From Domibacillus sp. PGB-M46 (GTDB lineage Bacteria; Bacillota; Bacilli; Bacillales; Domibacillaceae): a stretch of 64,000 nt of DNA. Position numbers and translations under genes: made by a program. Where the stretch lies: positions 62,001 through 126,000 of the forward strand of contig NZ_JAKGCR010000010.1 of assembly GCF_022668875.1 (NCBI RefSeq), read 5' to 3'. The notes below the pieces were generated by a model. That model was not told the DNA's origin, searched no databases, and saw only the letters and a program-made list of their open reading frames with translations. Positions 56,293 to 64,000 of the stretch are shown one piece after another; position 1 is the stretch's first letter; every line of letters starts with the position of its first letter.

Positions 56293-56328
56293 AAAAAAGA
56301 CCTAACGTTTTCGGTTAGGTCTTTTTTA
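56293..56328 (+). terminator. Terminator after cstA
   Basis: Stem AAAAAAGACCTAAC / GTTAGGTCTTTTTT with a 7-nt loop, ending in six T. Confidence 0.93.
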
Positions 56329-56661
56329 TATGCAGAATGTCTAACAAAAGCCTTTTTCCGTGTAATGTGAGGGCGGAGAGGCTAAAAGTACGATTATTCA
56401 TAGGGTAGCAAGTACAAAGAAGGATACGATCGTCAGTACGAACTTAAGTACGATCTGTTGATCTCGAAACGGGCTGGATTTACAGGGCATTTTAAATAAT
56501 GTTAACTATTGGTTACATTTCCATTTCGATTTGAACTTTTTTGACCTAACATTACATCCTCTTTTCAATTTGGTTAAAAACGGCAAAAATATGTGTATAG
56601 AGGAAAAAAGGAGGTATAACGTATCTTGTAAGACCTAGTAACCTTTACAAGGAGGAGAAGT
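56329..56661. other. Intergenic region with possible recurrent-motif copy
   Basis: 333 bases. GCAGAATGTCTAACAAA (56332-56348) partly matches the recurrent motif but lies far from the next gene. Nothing else was recognised. Confidence 0.3.
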
Positions 56662-57471
56662 ATGAAAATCAAACAACCACTTTTAAAAGCAACGGCTCCA
56701 GCATTGGCCCTTGGCCTGGCGTTCGGTGCGCAGGCAGACGCTGAGGCAGCAAACGTTAAAACAGCCGTGCAGGCGTCCGTTGGGACAGAAGCAGCTGTAA
56801 AAGAAAAAAGCGGAGGTTCGATTTTACACCGTTTGAATCCTGTTGAAAAAAGAGTATCTTCTATTGAAAGTGAACTCGCCATTGTCGCTTCTGGACTCGA
56901 AAGCACAGAAACGCTGACATCTGAAGAGTACGATGGGTACTTGAGCCAGCTGAATTCACTGCTTAACCGGACGAACGCAGCGACCAACCAATTGAATGCA
57001 GTAGCGAAAAAATCCGGGGAAGAGACACCTGAAGTGATAGAAGTAGAAAACAAGATTAGTGATGTGGTGACGCAGGTCTTAGACACTCAAAATCTATTAG
57101 GCACGATCGAAATCGTTCCAGAGACACCAGAACTAGAACTTCCTGAAGAAGGAACAGTGGAAGAACCTATTGCTCCTGTAGAGGAGGGAACGGATGAAAC
57201 AGAGGTCCCTGAGGAAGACACAACTGAAACTGCAACTCCTGAAGAAGGAACAGTGGAGGAACCTGTAGCTCCTGTAGAAGAGGGAACCGATGAAACAGAG
57301 GTTCCTGAGGAAGAAACAACTGAAACCACAACTCCGGAAGAAACCGTGGAAGAACCTGCAGTTCCTGTAGAAGAAGGGACAGATGAGGTAGAAGCTCCTG
57401 GGGAAAACACGGAGGAAACAGCTCCGGCAGTAGAAACAGATGAAACGGCAGGAGATACTGTATTGCCGTAA
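56662..57471 (+). CDS. Secreted acidic repeat protein, function unknown
   Basis: 269 residues. A Sec signal peptide (about 1-29; basic start, Ala/Leu core, AEA-A cleavage) is followed by a helical domain (about 30-150) rich in coiled-coil-like heptads. A Glu/Pro/Thr-rich tail (162-255) consists of three tandem units of about 32 residues. No LPxTG or other anchor is visible. GGAGGAG precedes the ATG. It may be a matrix or cell-surface protein. The family is not recognised. Confidence 0.8.
   Translation: MKIKQPLLKATAPALALGLAFGAQADAEAANVKTAVQASVGTEAAVKEKSGGSILHRLNPVEKRVSSIESELAIVASGLESTETLTSEEYDGYLSQLNSLLNRTNAATNQLNAVAKKSGEETPEVIEVENKISDVVTQVLDTQNLLGTIEIVPETPELELPEEGTVEEPIAPVEEGTDETEVPEEDTTETATPEEGTVEEPVAPVEEGTDETEVPEEETTETTTPEETVEEPAVPVEEGTDEVEAPGENTEETAPAVETDETAGDTVLP
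57145..57426 (+). repeat. Three tandem 96/96/90-bp repeats
   Basis: Units at 57145-57240, 57241-57336 and 57337-57426 encode EEGTVEEP..PVEEGTDE...PE-type blocks of 32, 32 and 30 residues. The first two are highly similar at DNA level; the third is more diverged and six bases shorter. Confidence 0.9.
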
Positions 57472-57564
57472 AAATAGTAGAATGTTTGGTAACATAAATA
57501 AATAACTGAATGAATGAAAGCTTTTGCCAATCCATATACCTGGCAAACGACCAATAAAGGATGA

Positions 57565-57596
57565 GAAAACCCCTGGCTTCCAGGGGTTTTCTTTTT
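57565..57596 (+). terminator. Terminator after secreted protein gene
   Basis: Perfect 12-bp stem GAAAACCCCTGG / CCAGGGGTTTTC, loop CTT, followed by five T. Confidence 0.93.
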
Positions 57597-57785
57597 CCTG
57601 GTAAGTAAAAATAGTTGTTTTATTCATCGTATAAAGCATTTAACAGTTCACCATGGTAAATATCTGAATATTGTTAAAACGAGCCAGACTTTTTAAAAAG
57701 AAGATTGCGGGAGTGAGAACAAATAGATTATGATTAGGAAAATTGTATGAACGATTTCCTTGTGTGTTCAATAGGCGGTGCATCG

Positions 57786-59053
57786 GTGGAATTGATAACG
57801 AAGGACTTACTCATTAATTTTCTATTTGTTTTGCTTCCTTTGTTTTTAATGCAAATGTTTTATTATTGAAGTACTCCTACCGCTTTGAAAGGTTTAAAGA
57901 CACCTGGTTTGTTATCTTCCTGCTGATCTCCTTAGCGATGTGCATGTTTTTCCCTTTTTCATTCGGAAACGGGTTTACGTGGGATCTTCGCAGAGTTCCT
58001 CTTCTGCTGGGATTCTTATATGCGGGGCCAAAAAATGGTTTTCTTCTACTGGCGGCTCTTTTTTTAATCCGTTATTTTGTAGGTGGAAGCGGCTTTTATG
58101 TGACCCTTTGGTCGTATGCTGCGATGGCAGTATTAGCTGCTCTCGTTTCTAAACATTATATAAAGATGCCTTTAAAACAAAAGCTGCTATCAAGCGTTTT
58201 ATTGGTTTTTATTTCTTTGCTGCTCACTTACTTTGCTGCCATAAAGGTTTCCGATATTCATTTAACAACTGATATGTGGATTGTTTACTTTTTGCTCAAC
58301 ATTGTAAGTATGTGGATCGCTACAGCTATTTGGGAAGTCATAAAAACAAATTTTGACATCCTGCAAAAATTAATAAAAGCAGAAAAGCTGGACATTGTCA
58401 GCAACCTTGCTGCGAGTATTTCCCATGAAGTAAGAAACCCGCTGACGGCGAGCAGAGGATTTATGCAGTTATCACATGAGAGTTCGGTTTCTCCAGAAAT
58501 AAAAGAGTATATCAGGCTGTCCATTCAAGAATTGGACAGAGCGACAGACATTATTAATGACTATTTAACTTTCGCTAAGCCTACACCTGAAAAAATGGAG
58601 AAAATCCTGGTACATCAAGAGATTTACCAGGTCGTGAATATTCTTACGCCTTTAGCAAACATGAACAGCGTCAATATTAAGTTGAGCTTTAAAGAAAATG
58701 AGCCTTTCTATGTGCTGGGTGAAAGAAAAAAATTAGAACAGGCTCTCATTAATATTATGAAAAATGGAATAGAAGCGATGGAAAGCGGCGGGGAAATGTC
58801 CATCCGAGTAGAGTATGAGGTCCGTCGTCTCTTTATTAACATTTCCGATACGGGAAAAGGGATGACCAAAATGCAGATCGACCGTCTTGGCGAACCTTAT
58901 TTTACAACAAAAGAAAAAGGAACGGGATTAGGGTTAATGGTTTCGTTTAGTATTATTCAAAGTATGGACGGGAGCATTACAGTAAGAAGTGAGATCGATA
59001 AAGGAACTTGTTTTTCTATTGTACTGCCGGTTACTGCTGCTGAGATATCTTAA
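57786..59053 (+). CDS. KinB-like membrane sensor histidine kinase, N-terminus split by a frame change
   Basis: The main frame (57866-59053, 395 residues, TTG start) has about five membrane segments (roughly 13-155). It also has HisKA with His187 in ISHEVRNP and HATPase motifs (NIMKNGIEAM, DTGKGM, GTGLGL). It resembles sporulation-type orphan kinases. Immediately upstream, a frame from GTG 57786 encodes a 27-residue hydrophobic segment ending at a TGA that overlaps the TTG. This segment looks like the missing first membrane helix. Either a frameshift or translational coupling is implied. No partner regulator gene is adjacent. Confidence 0.78.
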
Positions 59054-59084
59054 ACGGTCATTGTGCAGCCTTTCCTTTTGTAAA

Positions 59085-59539
59085 TAAAGCAGCTTTTCGG
59101 TCCACAACTGTGTTCACAGAGGAACATAATCAAATTTCAGACAGAAACTATCAAGCCCACCGGGAAATGATTTATGAGCTAAGCGCACCTTGTTATTGTT
59201 TTGAACGAAACAACAGGGCTGCTCCCGCTTATGGGAGAACTAGATCACTCGCGGGCTAAGTTTACCACCATTGAAAAAACGATAAAGCAGTGTGCGCAAA
59301 AAAATATAGATTGTCTTTTCATTGATTTATCCGGAGTAGTAGCAATCGATGGAGAAGCCGGCCATCGGCTTTTTCAATTGCATAAATCTTTAGGGCTGAT
59401 CGGTGTAAAAACCATTCTATCAGGGGTTCGTCTTAAGGTCGCGCAAACGGCCGTGCAACTGGGGCTTTCTTTTGATAAAATTCCCGTTACCTTAACATTA
59501 TCGCGGTCTTTAAATTATAACCCAAAGAACCTTCACTAA
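59085..59539 (+). pseudogene. Decayed RsbR-type STAS protein
   Basis: The STAS domain frame (59201-59539, 112 residues) contains LPLMGELDHSRA, LFIDLSGVVAIDG and GVKTILSGVRLKVAQT, clearly RsbR-like. Upstream, a second frame encodes NYQAHREMIYELSAP, the linker normally joined to LV.V.....LPL; the two frames meet near 59187-59192 with a one-base shift. The rest of the N-terminal domain is gone. The phosphorylatable Thr (VDTMVA in the intact relative at 60983) is replaced by Gly. I infer an inactivated paralogue. Confidence 0.72.
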
Positions 59540-59541
59540 AC

Positions 59542-59573
59542 AAAGGGATCACTATCATGCAGCGATCCTTTTT
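59542..59573 (+). terminator. Terminator-like hairpin after STAS remnant
   Basis: Stem AAAGGGATC / GATCCTTT with one bulge, followed by TTTTT. Confidence 0.65.
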
Positions 59574-59818
59574 CTATTGAAGTCATTTTTGGAAAAGCAA
59601 AATGTAGCACTTAAAAAAGAGGACGTAATGTTTATGACGAAAGCCGTACTATGTGAAAACAAGTTAAATAAAACCTGAAATTGTTGCGATTTTTGAATAA
59701 CTATTTTTGATAGCGGGTATAACACGTTTATCTATTCTTATAGTCCTTGTAGTCAGGCTACAGCATGGTCAAAAAATCAACAAAAGTGCTGATTTTATTA
59801 CAATAAAGGAGTGGTAAA

Positions 59819-60586
59819 ATGAAAATTTCTTTTAATATTGAAAGCTTATTTCAAGGTCAGGATCCTTGTGAAGCAATGCGTATGTTACATGAAAAAGAGT
59901 TGAACATTGTTGAGTTTTGGTCTCCTCATGATAAGGACCTGCAAAGAATCAAAGAAACAAAAGAGGAATTAGGGATAGATATTGCGAGCATTGTTGTGAA
60001 GCCCGAAAGTTTTGTGGATCCTTCTAATCGGGAAAAAGCGCTGGACGCACTAAAAGAAACAGCAAAAGCGGCTAATTATCTCGGTAGCAAACTGATGGTT
60101 CATACGGTTGGTTTTGAAGTGGATGGTTTAACACGCCAGGAGATGAGAAAAAGCTTAGTGGAAGGGCTAAAAGAAAGTATCCCTATTCTAGAAGAACACA
60201 ATGTTACTACGGCTATTGAACCTCTTAACACAAAAGTAGATGCGGAGTTAAGTGGTTACTATCTGAATACATCAGAAGAAGCATTTGATATTGTGAAGGA
60301 GATAAATCATCCTTTGGTGAAAGTTTGTTACGATATCTATCATGTTCAAATTATGGAAGGACATGTAACTTCTCGAATGATCAATAACATTGATCACATC
60401 GCTCATATACAAGCAGCAGGTACCCCGGGAAGGCACGAGCTATTTATCGGCGAGTTAAATTACGATAATATTTTCGATGCAATTAAACAAACCGATTATT
60501 CTGGTTATGTAGGCATTGAATACTTCCCAATTCATAATCCAGTCGAAGATTTAGTCCAAATCCATCAAAAACATCATACAGGATAA
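59819..60586 (+). CDS. hyi: Hydroxypyruvate isomerase-like TIM-barrel protein
   Basis: 255 residues, AP-endonuclease-2/xylose-isomerase-like barrel (PF01261). Metal-binding acidic residues are in TAIEPLNT (near 138-145), VKVCYDIYHVQIMEG (near 167-181) and GIEYFP (near 233-238). AAAGGAGTGG precedes the ATG. Hyi interconverts hydroxypyruvate and tartronate semialdehyde, but related barrels act on many sugars and keto acids. No glyoxylate-pathway genes are adjacent, so function is tentative. Confidence 0.8.
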   Translation: MKISFNIESLFQGQDPCEAMRMLHEKELNIVEFWSPHDKDLQRIKETKEELGIDIASIVVKPESFVDPSNREKALDALKETAKAANYLGSKLMVHTVGFEVDGLTRQEMRKSLVEGLKESIPILEEHNVTTAIEPLNTKVDAELSGYYLNTSEEAFDIVKEINHPLVKVCYDIYHVQIMEGHVTSRMINNIDHIAHIQAAGTPGRHELFIGELNYDNIFDAIKQTDYSGYVGIEYFPIHNPVEDLVQIHQKHHTG

Positions 60587-60657
60587 AGGGACACTATTGG
60601 AACCTCATATCTGCTGTTTATTTGAGAACTGTTCTATTCTGTTTTCTATAGTATAAT

Positions 60658-60686
60658 AAAGAAAGGCCTTGTGCCTTTCTTTTTTT
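60658..60686 (+). terminator. Terminator after TIM-barrel gene
   Basis: Perfect 10-bp stem AAAGAAAGGC / GCCTTTCTTT, loop CTTGT, T run. Confidence 0.9.
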
Positions 60687-60982
60687 GCAAGTTAAGCAGG
60701 CGTTCATACCTTTTTTTATTTTTTTCGTAAATACATAACTTTTTAAACAGGTTTAATGTTAAATAATCTCGTATAAGTGAGCAGCTATCCTGCAAAGTTG
60801 AGTCCTTCGAATCAGCTTTTTTACGATATAATTGAACCCACAAAAATACAAGAACAGTTTTATTGGCGACAAATTACAGCTTATTAGCGCAGTGTAATTT
60901 AAGAGTGAAAAGGATTGAAGCCTTTTCATAATTGGGCATATATTTATGCATGCAGCAAATACATAAGGCCTTGGAGGAAAAA
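60687..60982. other. Intergenic region, nothing recognised
   Basis: About 300 AT-rich bases before the RsbR-type gene. No clear promoter hexamers or repeats were identified. Confidence 0.4.
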
Positions 60983-61825
60983 ATGAAGAACGAGTTGCAA
61001 CTTCTTGGGGAGAAAATTTTAGAAAAAAAATATCAAATTGCCGAACGGGTACATCTGAAAGCAATCAACAAAGCAGCAGCACAAAAACTCCCAATGACTG
61101 AAAAAGAAATCATCGACATCCGGGCGAATTTCGTGAGGTTATTCGGGGAAAGTCTTCTTCAGGAAGCTGATGCAGACACAGGAGGCCAGCCTTTTTTAAA
61201 ATGGGGAAAAGAAACAGGCAAGCGCGTATGTGATTTAGGTATTCCGTTAGATCAAGCATTAAAAGGAACGAGTTATTATCGAACTTGTATTTGGGAAGTG
61301 CTGGGGGAGGAAATGCTGAATCATAATATGTCGTTGGCCACGTCACTAAAGGTAGGTTCTATTTTAGACCCGCTTTTAGATGAAGCTGTTTATGCATTCA
61401 GCTCCGCCTACGTCCAGTGCCACGAAGAAACCCTTGAAAATTCAAAACGCGCTTTTCTGGAGTTATCTGTACCCGTTGTGCCACTCGCAAAAGGAGTGGC
61501 TGTATTGCCGCTTATTGGAAACATTGATACAGAAAGGGCACGTCTTTTAATGGAAGAAGTGTTGCAAAAAGCTTCTGAAAAAAGATTGTCTCATCTTCTT
61601 TTTGATTTATCGGGTGTATTAGTCGTTGATACCATGGTCGCAGATCAAATTTTTAAAATCGAAAAAGCGCTGGGACTACTTGGTGTAGAAACCATTTTAA
61701 TTGGCATCAGGCCGGAAGTAGCCCAAACGATGACAAATCTAGGCATTGACACAGGCCGATTAAAAATCAAATCCAATTTAGAACAGGCATTAAAAGACTT
61801 AAATGAGTCTTTTGATCTTTTATAA
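60983..61825 (+). CDS. RsbR-family stressosome protein (RsbRD-like)
   Basis: About 280 residues. The N-terminal helical RsbRD-type domain covers about 1-150. The C-terminal STAS domain (about 165-278) has VLPLIGNIDTERA, LFDLSGVLVVDTMVA (phospho-acceptor Thr region near 217-231) and GVETILIGIRPEVAQTM. RsbR paralogues assemble with RsbS and RsbT in the cytoplasmic stressosome that feeds sigma-B. The ATG at 60983 follows TTGGAGG; an in-frame TTG at 60932 is rejected. It is a relative of the decayed STAS gene 1.4 kb upstream. Confidence 0.9.
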   Translation: MKNELQLLGEKILEKKYQIAERVHLKAINKAAAQKLPMTEKEIIDIRANFVRLFGESLLQEADADTGGQPFLKWGKETGKRVCDLGIPLDQALKGTSYYRTCIWEVLGEEMLNHNMSLATSLKVGSILDPLLDEAVYAFSSAYVQCHEETLENSKRAFLELSVPVVPLAKGVAVLPLIGNIDTERARLLMEEVLQKASEKRLSHLLFDLSGVLVVDTMVADQIFKIEKALGLLGVETILIGIRPEVAQTMTNLGIDTGRLKIKSNLEQALKDLNESFDLL

Positions 61826-61851
61826 AGAAGCTGCAGAGCAGCTTCTTTTTT
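61824..61851 (+). terminator. Terminator after RsbR-type gene
   Basis: Perfect 11-bp stem AAAGAAGCTGC / GCAGCTTCTTT with loop AGA, T run. Confidence 0.92.
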
Positions 61852-61959
61852 ATGTCCAAGCGGCTCCTTTACGTGTAGTTTCGGTCACTCCTTTTATGTA
61901 TACGTCAATGAAAAAAATGGCAACCTATAGGGAAACGGTCAAGCAAAATAAGTCAGCCT

Positions 61960-61977
61960 CGGCCAGCCTGCTGGCCG
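61960..61977. repeat. Short GC-rich inverted repeat
   Basis: CGGCCAGC-CT-GCTGGCCG, a near-complete palindrome 31 bases before the oxidoreductase start. It has no T run; possible operator or leader hairpin. Confidence 0.5.
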
Positions 61978-62008
61978 TATAACTGAAATCATAAGTGGAG
62001 GTTTTTAA

Positions 62009-63586
62009 GTGGAGCTAAATAAAAAGCTGAATGGGAAGCTGCCGGGGGATACACAATCATTTTGGAGAGATTCCATTGATTTACCGGCATTTCCTCGTTT
62101 AGAAGAGGATCTCTCTGTAGATGTTGTGATTGTAGGCGGGGGAATCACCGGTCTTACTTCTGCTTACCTTTTAGTGAACGAAGGATTAAAAGTAGTCGTC
62201 TTAGAAGCAGGGAAATTGCTAAATGGCACAACTGGGCATACAACCGCAAAAGTCACTGCTCAGCATGGATTAATTTACGACGAATTTATGCACAATTTTG
62301 GAACAAACAAAGCCAGATTATATTATGAGGCCAACGCAGAAGCGCTTCGCTTTATTCAAGAAACCATAGAGCAGCATCAAATTGATTGCGATTTTCGTAT
62401 AGAAGATGCGTACCTGTACACGTCGGCAGACCAGTATACACGAAAACTTGAAAAAGAAGCAGAAGCTTATCAACGTCTTGGTATTAACGGCGGCCTGGTT
62501 GATCGTATTCCTTTTGAAATGGATGTAAAAACAGCACTTGTTATGAAAGACCAGGCTCAGTTTCATCCATTGAAATATCTCGCTCATCTGATCAAGGAGA
62601 TTACGAACAAAGGGGGGGTGATTTTTGAAGATACGACATGCGTGAATATTGAGACGGGAGAGTATCCAACTGTTCTCACCCGCAGAGGATCTCGTGTGCA
62701 AGGAAGATTTGTTCTTGCCTGCACTCATTTTCCTTTTTACGAAGGGACCGGGCTTTACTCAACCCGAATGCATGCAGACCGTTCTTACGTTCTTGCGGCT
62801 AAAACAAAAAAGCCTTACCCGGGTGGAATGTACTGCAATGTTGAAGAGCCCGCCCGTTCCCTGCGCTCTGTGACAATCAATGGAGAGGAAATGGTACTGA
62901 TTATAGGAGAAAACCACAAAACGGGCCAAGGAAAAGAGACCATTGACTATTACAACGCGCTTGAACAATTCGGAGATGATGTTTTAGGAATCGAGGATGT
63001 TCTTTATCGCTGGTCAGCCCAGGATTTGGTGACACTAGATAAAATTCCTTATATCGGTCAAATCACTTCGGAAATATCAAATGTCCTAATTGCGACCGGC
63101 TTCAGAAAATGGGGAATGACCAACAGTACGGCAGCTGCGCTTTTATTCCGGGATATTGTTCGGGAAAAATCAAATCCTTATGAGGATTTATATTCGCCGT
63201 CACGTTTTTATGCCCATCCGAGCTTAAAAAACTTCCTGCTGGATAATGCCGATGTGGTCGGCCACTTAATCAAAGGAAAACTAGAAAAACCGACGAAAAG
63301 TGTAGAGGATTTGGCGAATGATGAAGGAGCAGCGATTACAATTAATGGACACCGTAAAGGAGCATATCGGGATACCGAAGGAAATCTGCATATTGTCGAT
63401 ACAACCTGTACGCATATCGGTTGTGAAGTTGCGTGGAACAGCGGGGATCGTACGTGGGATTGTCCGTGCCATGGTTCTCGGTTTTCCTATACAGGAGAAG
63501 TGGTGGAAGGACCGGCTGAAAAACCATTACAGCGGCATGATCACCGCATGCTGGACAATCTCACCTCAGAAGACTCGGGATATTAA
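62009..63586 (+). CDS. FAD-dependent oxidoreductase with C-terminal Rieske domain (YhfW-like)
   Basis: 525 residues. The N-terminal DAO-type FAD domain has VVIVGGGITGLTSAYLLVNEG (about 32-52). The C-terminal Rieske [2Fe-2S] domain (about 430-515) has ligands in CTHIGC (near 467-472) and CPCHGS (near 486-491). This fusion is the YhfW layout of Bacillus; the substrate is unknown. GTG start, TGGAGG upstream. A single-gene unit with its own terminator. Confidence 0.9.
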   Translation: MELNKKLNGKLPGDTQSFWRDSIDLPAFPRLEEDLSVDVVIVGGGITGLTSAYLLVNEGLKVVVLEAGKLLNGTTGHTTAKVTAQHGLIYDEFMHNFGTNKARLYYEANAEALRFIQETIEQHQIDCDFRIEDAYLYTSADQYTRKLEKEAEAYQRLGINGGLVDRIPFEMDVKTALVMKDQAQFHPLKYLAHLIKEITNKGGVIFEDTTCVNIETGEYPTVLTRRGSRVQGRFVLACTHFPFYEGTGLYSTRMHADRSYVLAAKTKKPYPGGMYCNVEEPARSLRSVTINGEEMVLIIGENHKTGQGKETIDYYNALEQFGDDVLGIEDVLYRWSAQDLVTLDKIPYIGQITSEISNVLIATGFRKWGMTNSTAAALLFRDIVREKSNPYEDLYSPSRFYAHPSLKNFLLDNADVVGHLIKGKLEKPTKSVEDLANDEGAAITINGHRKGAYRDTEGNLHIVDTTCTHIGCEVAWNSGDRTWDCPCHGSRFSYTGEVVEGPAEKPLQRHDHRMLDNLTSEDSGY

Positions 63587-63636
63587 GCTAATATGAATAT
63601 TGACCAAAAAAATTAAACAGCTTCTATAATAAATGA

Positions 63637-63673
63637 AGAAGCCCTTAATTTTAGGATGAGTATAAGGGCTTCT
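63637..63673 (+). terminator. Terminator after Rieske oxidoreductase
   Basis: Stem GAAGCCCTTA / TAAGGGCTTC with a 15-nt loop followed by TTATTTCATTTT. Confidence 0.82.
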
Positions 63674-64000
63674 TATTTCATTTTAAATGTTATGTTCAAA
63701 ATGTTTTCCCCTTCATTGTTAAGAAGCGAACAAGTCCAGCAGAAAGCGTGTTTGAGACATAGGCAGTATACTTGGAAAACCGACGGGTTTACGGACCTTT
63801 TTTAATCACTTCATTACCGGGCAAAATGCAAGCCTTATGAAGAAGGAGATCCTTTTAAGCGGTAGTATCGTACGCAGGCTGATCCTTATTCAAACATACA
63901 GCTATTATCGTTTTATTCCTTGTCAGCAATAAAAAGCTGAAAAGGGAATAAAAGACATGAAAAAATTTATTGATAAAGAAAAATAAACATGATATGTTAT
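63674..64000. other. Window end without supported gene
   Basis: 327 bases. A short open frame from ATG at 63958 ends after nine codons. Nothing else was recognised. Confidence 0.4.

Noticed and set aside
57087-57639. Antisense frames over the secreted repeat protein
   Set aside because: Repeat-derived Ser/Val/Pro strings on the opposite strand; the plus-strand frame has a signal peptide and ribosome site.

Overview
The window looks like the chromosome of a low-to-mid GC, Gram-positive, endospore-former-type Bacillaceae. The evidence is AGGAGG-type ribosome binding sites, frequent TTG/GTG starts, factor-independent terminators, cre-like CcpA sites, a Fur box, RsbR-type STAS proteins, a KinB-like kinase and a gas-vesicle cluster in the same gene order as that of Bacillus (Priestia) megaterium. 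No rRNA, tRNA, CRISPR array, insertion sequence or phage gene was seen. The species cannot be named from the sequence alone.

Layout. 0-2.5 kb: azoreductase and a LysR regulator. 3-33 kb: a large amino-acid/organic-acid catabolic region. It holds two PucR-family regulators, three paralogous AGCS Na+/alanine-type symporters, two beta-alanine (omega-amino acid):pyruvate aminotransferases, a CoA-acylating (methyl)malonate-semialdehyde dehydrogenase and alanine dehydrogenase. Together these give a plausible route beta-alanine + pyruvate -> malonate semialdehyde + alanine, then acetyl-CoA + CO2 and pyruvate + NH3. Embedded in it are two further modules. One is a module under a GntR/FCD regulator (class III CoA-transferase, HMG-CoA-lyase-like enzyme, CitMHS transporter), probably for a branched hydroxy-dicarboxylate such as citramalate or 3-hydroxy-3-methylglutarate. 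The other resembles D-hydroxyproline catabolism: a semialdehyde dehydrogenase, a multi-subunit FAD/[2Fe-2S] dehydrogenase of the HcnABC/LhpBEF type, a DapA-family deaminase-like lyase, and an Asp/Glu-racemase-superfamily protein where a proline-racemase-type epimerase would be expected.

33-37.5 kb: YkuK-type protein and a Fur-boxed siderophore uptake operon without its own ATPase. 37.8-45.6 kb: complete gvpAPQBRNFGLSKJTU gas-vesicle operon. 45.7-51.6 kb: GH13 oligo-glucosidase, membrane-anchored Mrr-type nuclease, LacZ. 51.8-56.3 kb: LytS/LytT-type two-component system followed by a CstA-type (pyruvate) transporter with LytTR-like direct repeats and a perfect cre. 56.6-64 kb: secreted acidic repeat protein, a kinase gene with a split N-terminus, a decayed RsbR paralogue, hydroxypyruvate isomerase-like protein, an intact RsbR-type protein and a FAD/Rieske oxidoreductase.

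The most interesting signals are listed here. (1) A recurrent 17-bp motif, ACA-N3-TGTC-YAATGAA, lies upstream of many of the 13-32 kb catabolic genes and is a candidate shared operator for the PucR-family regulators. (2) The racemase replacement in the hydroxyproline-like operon. (3) A coiled-coil module shared by GvpJ, GvpP and GvpT. (4) A seven-fold hexapeptide repeat in GvpQ.
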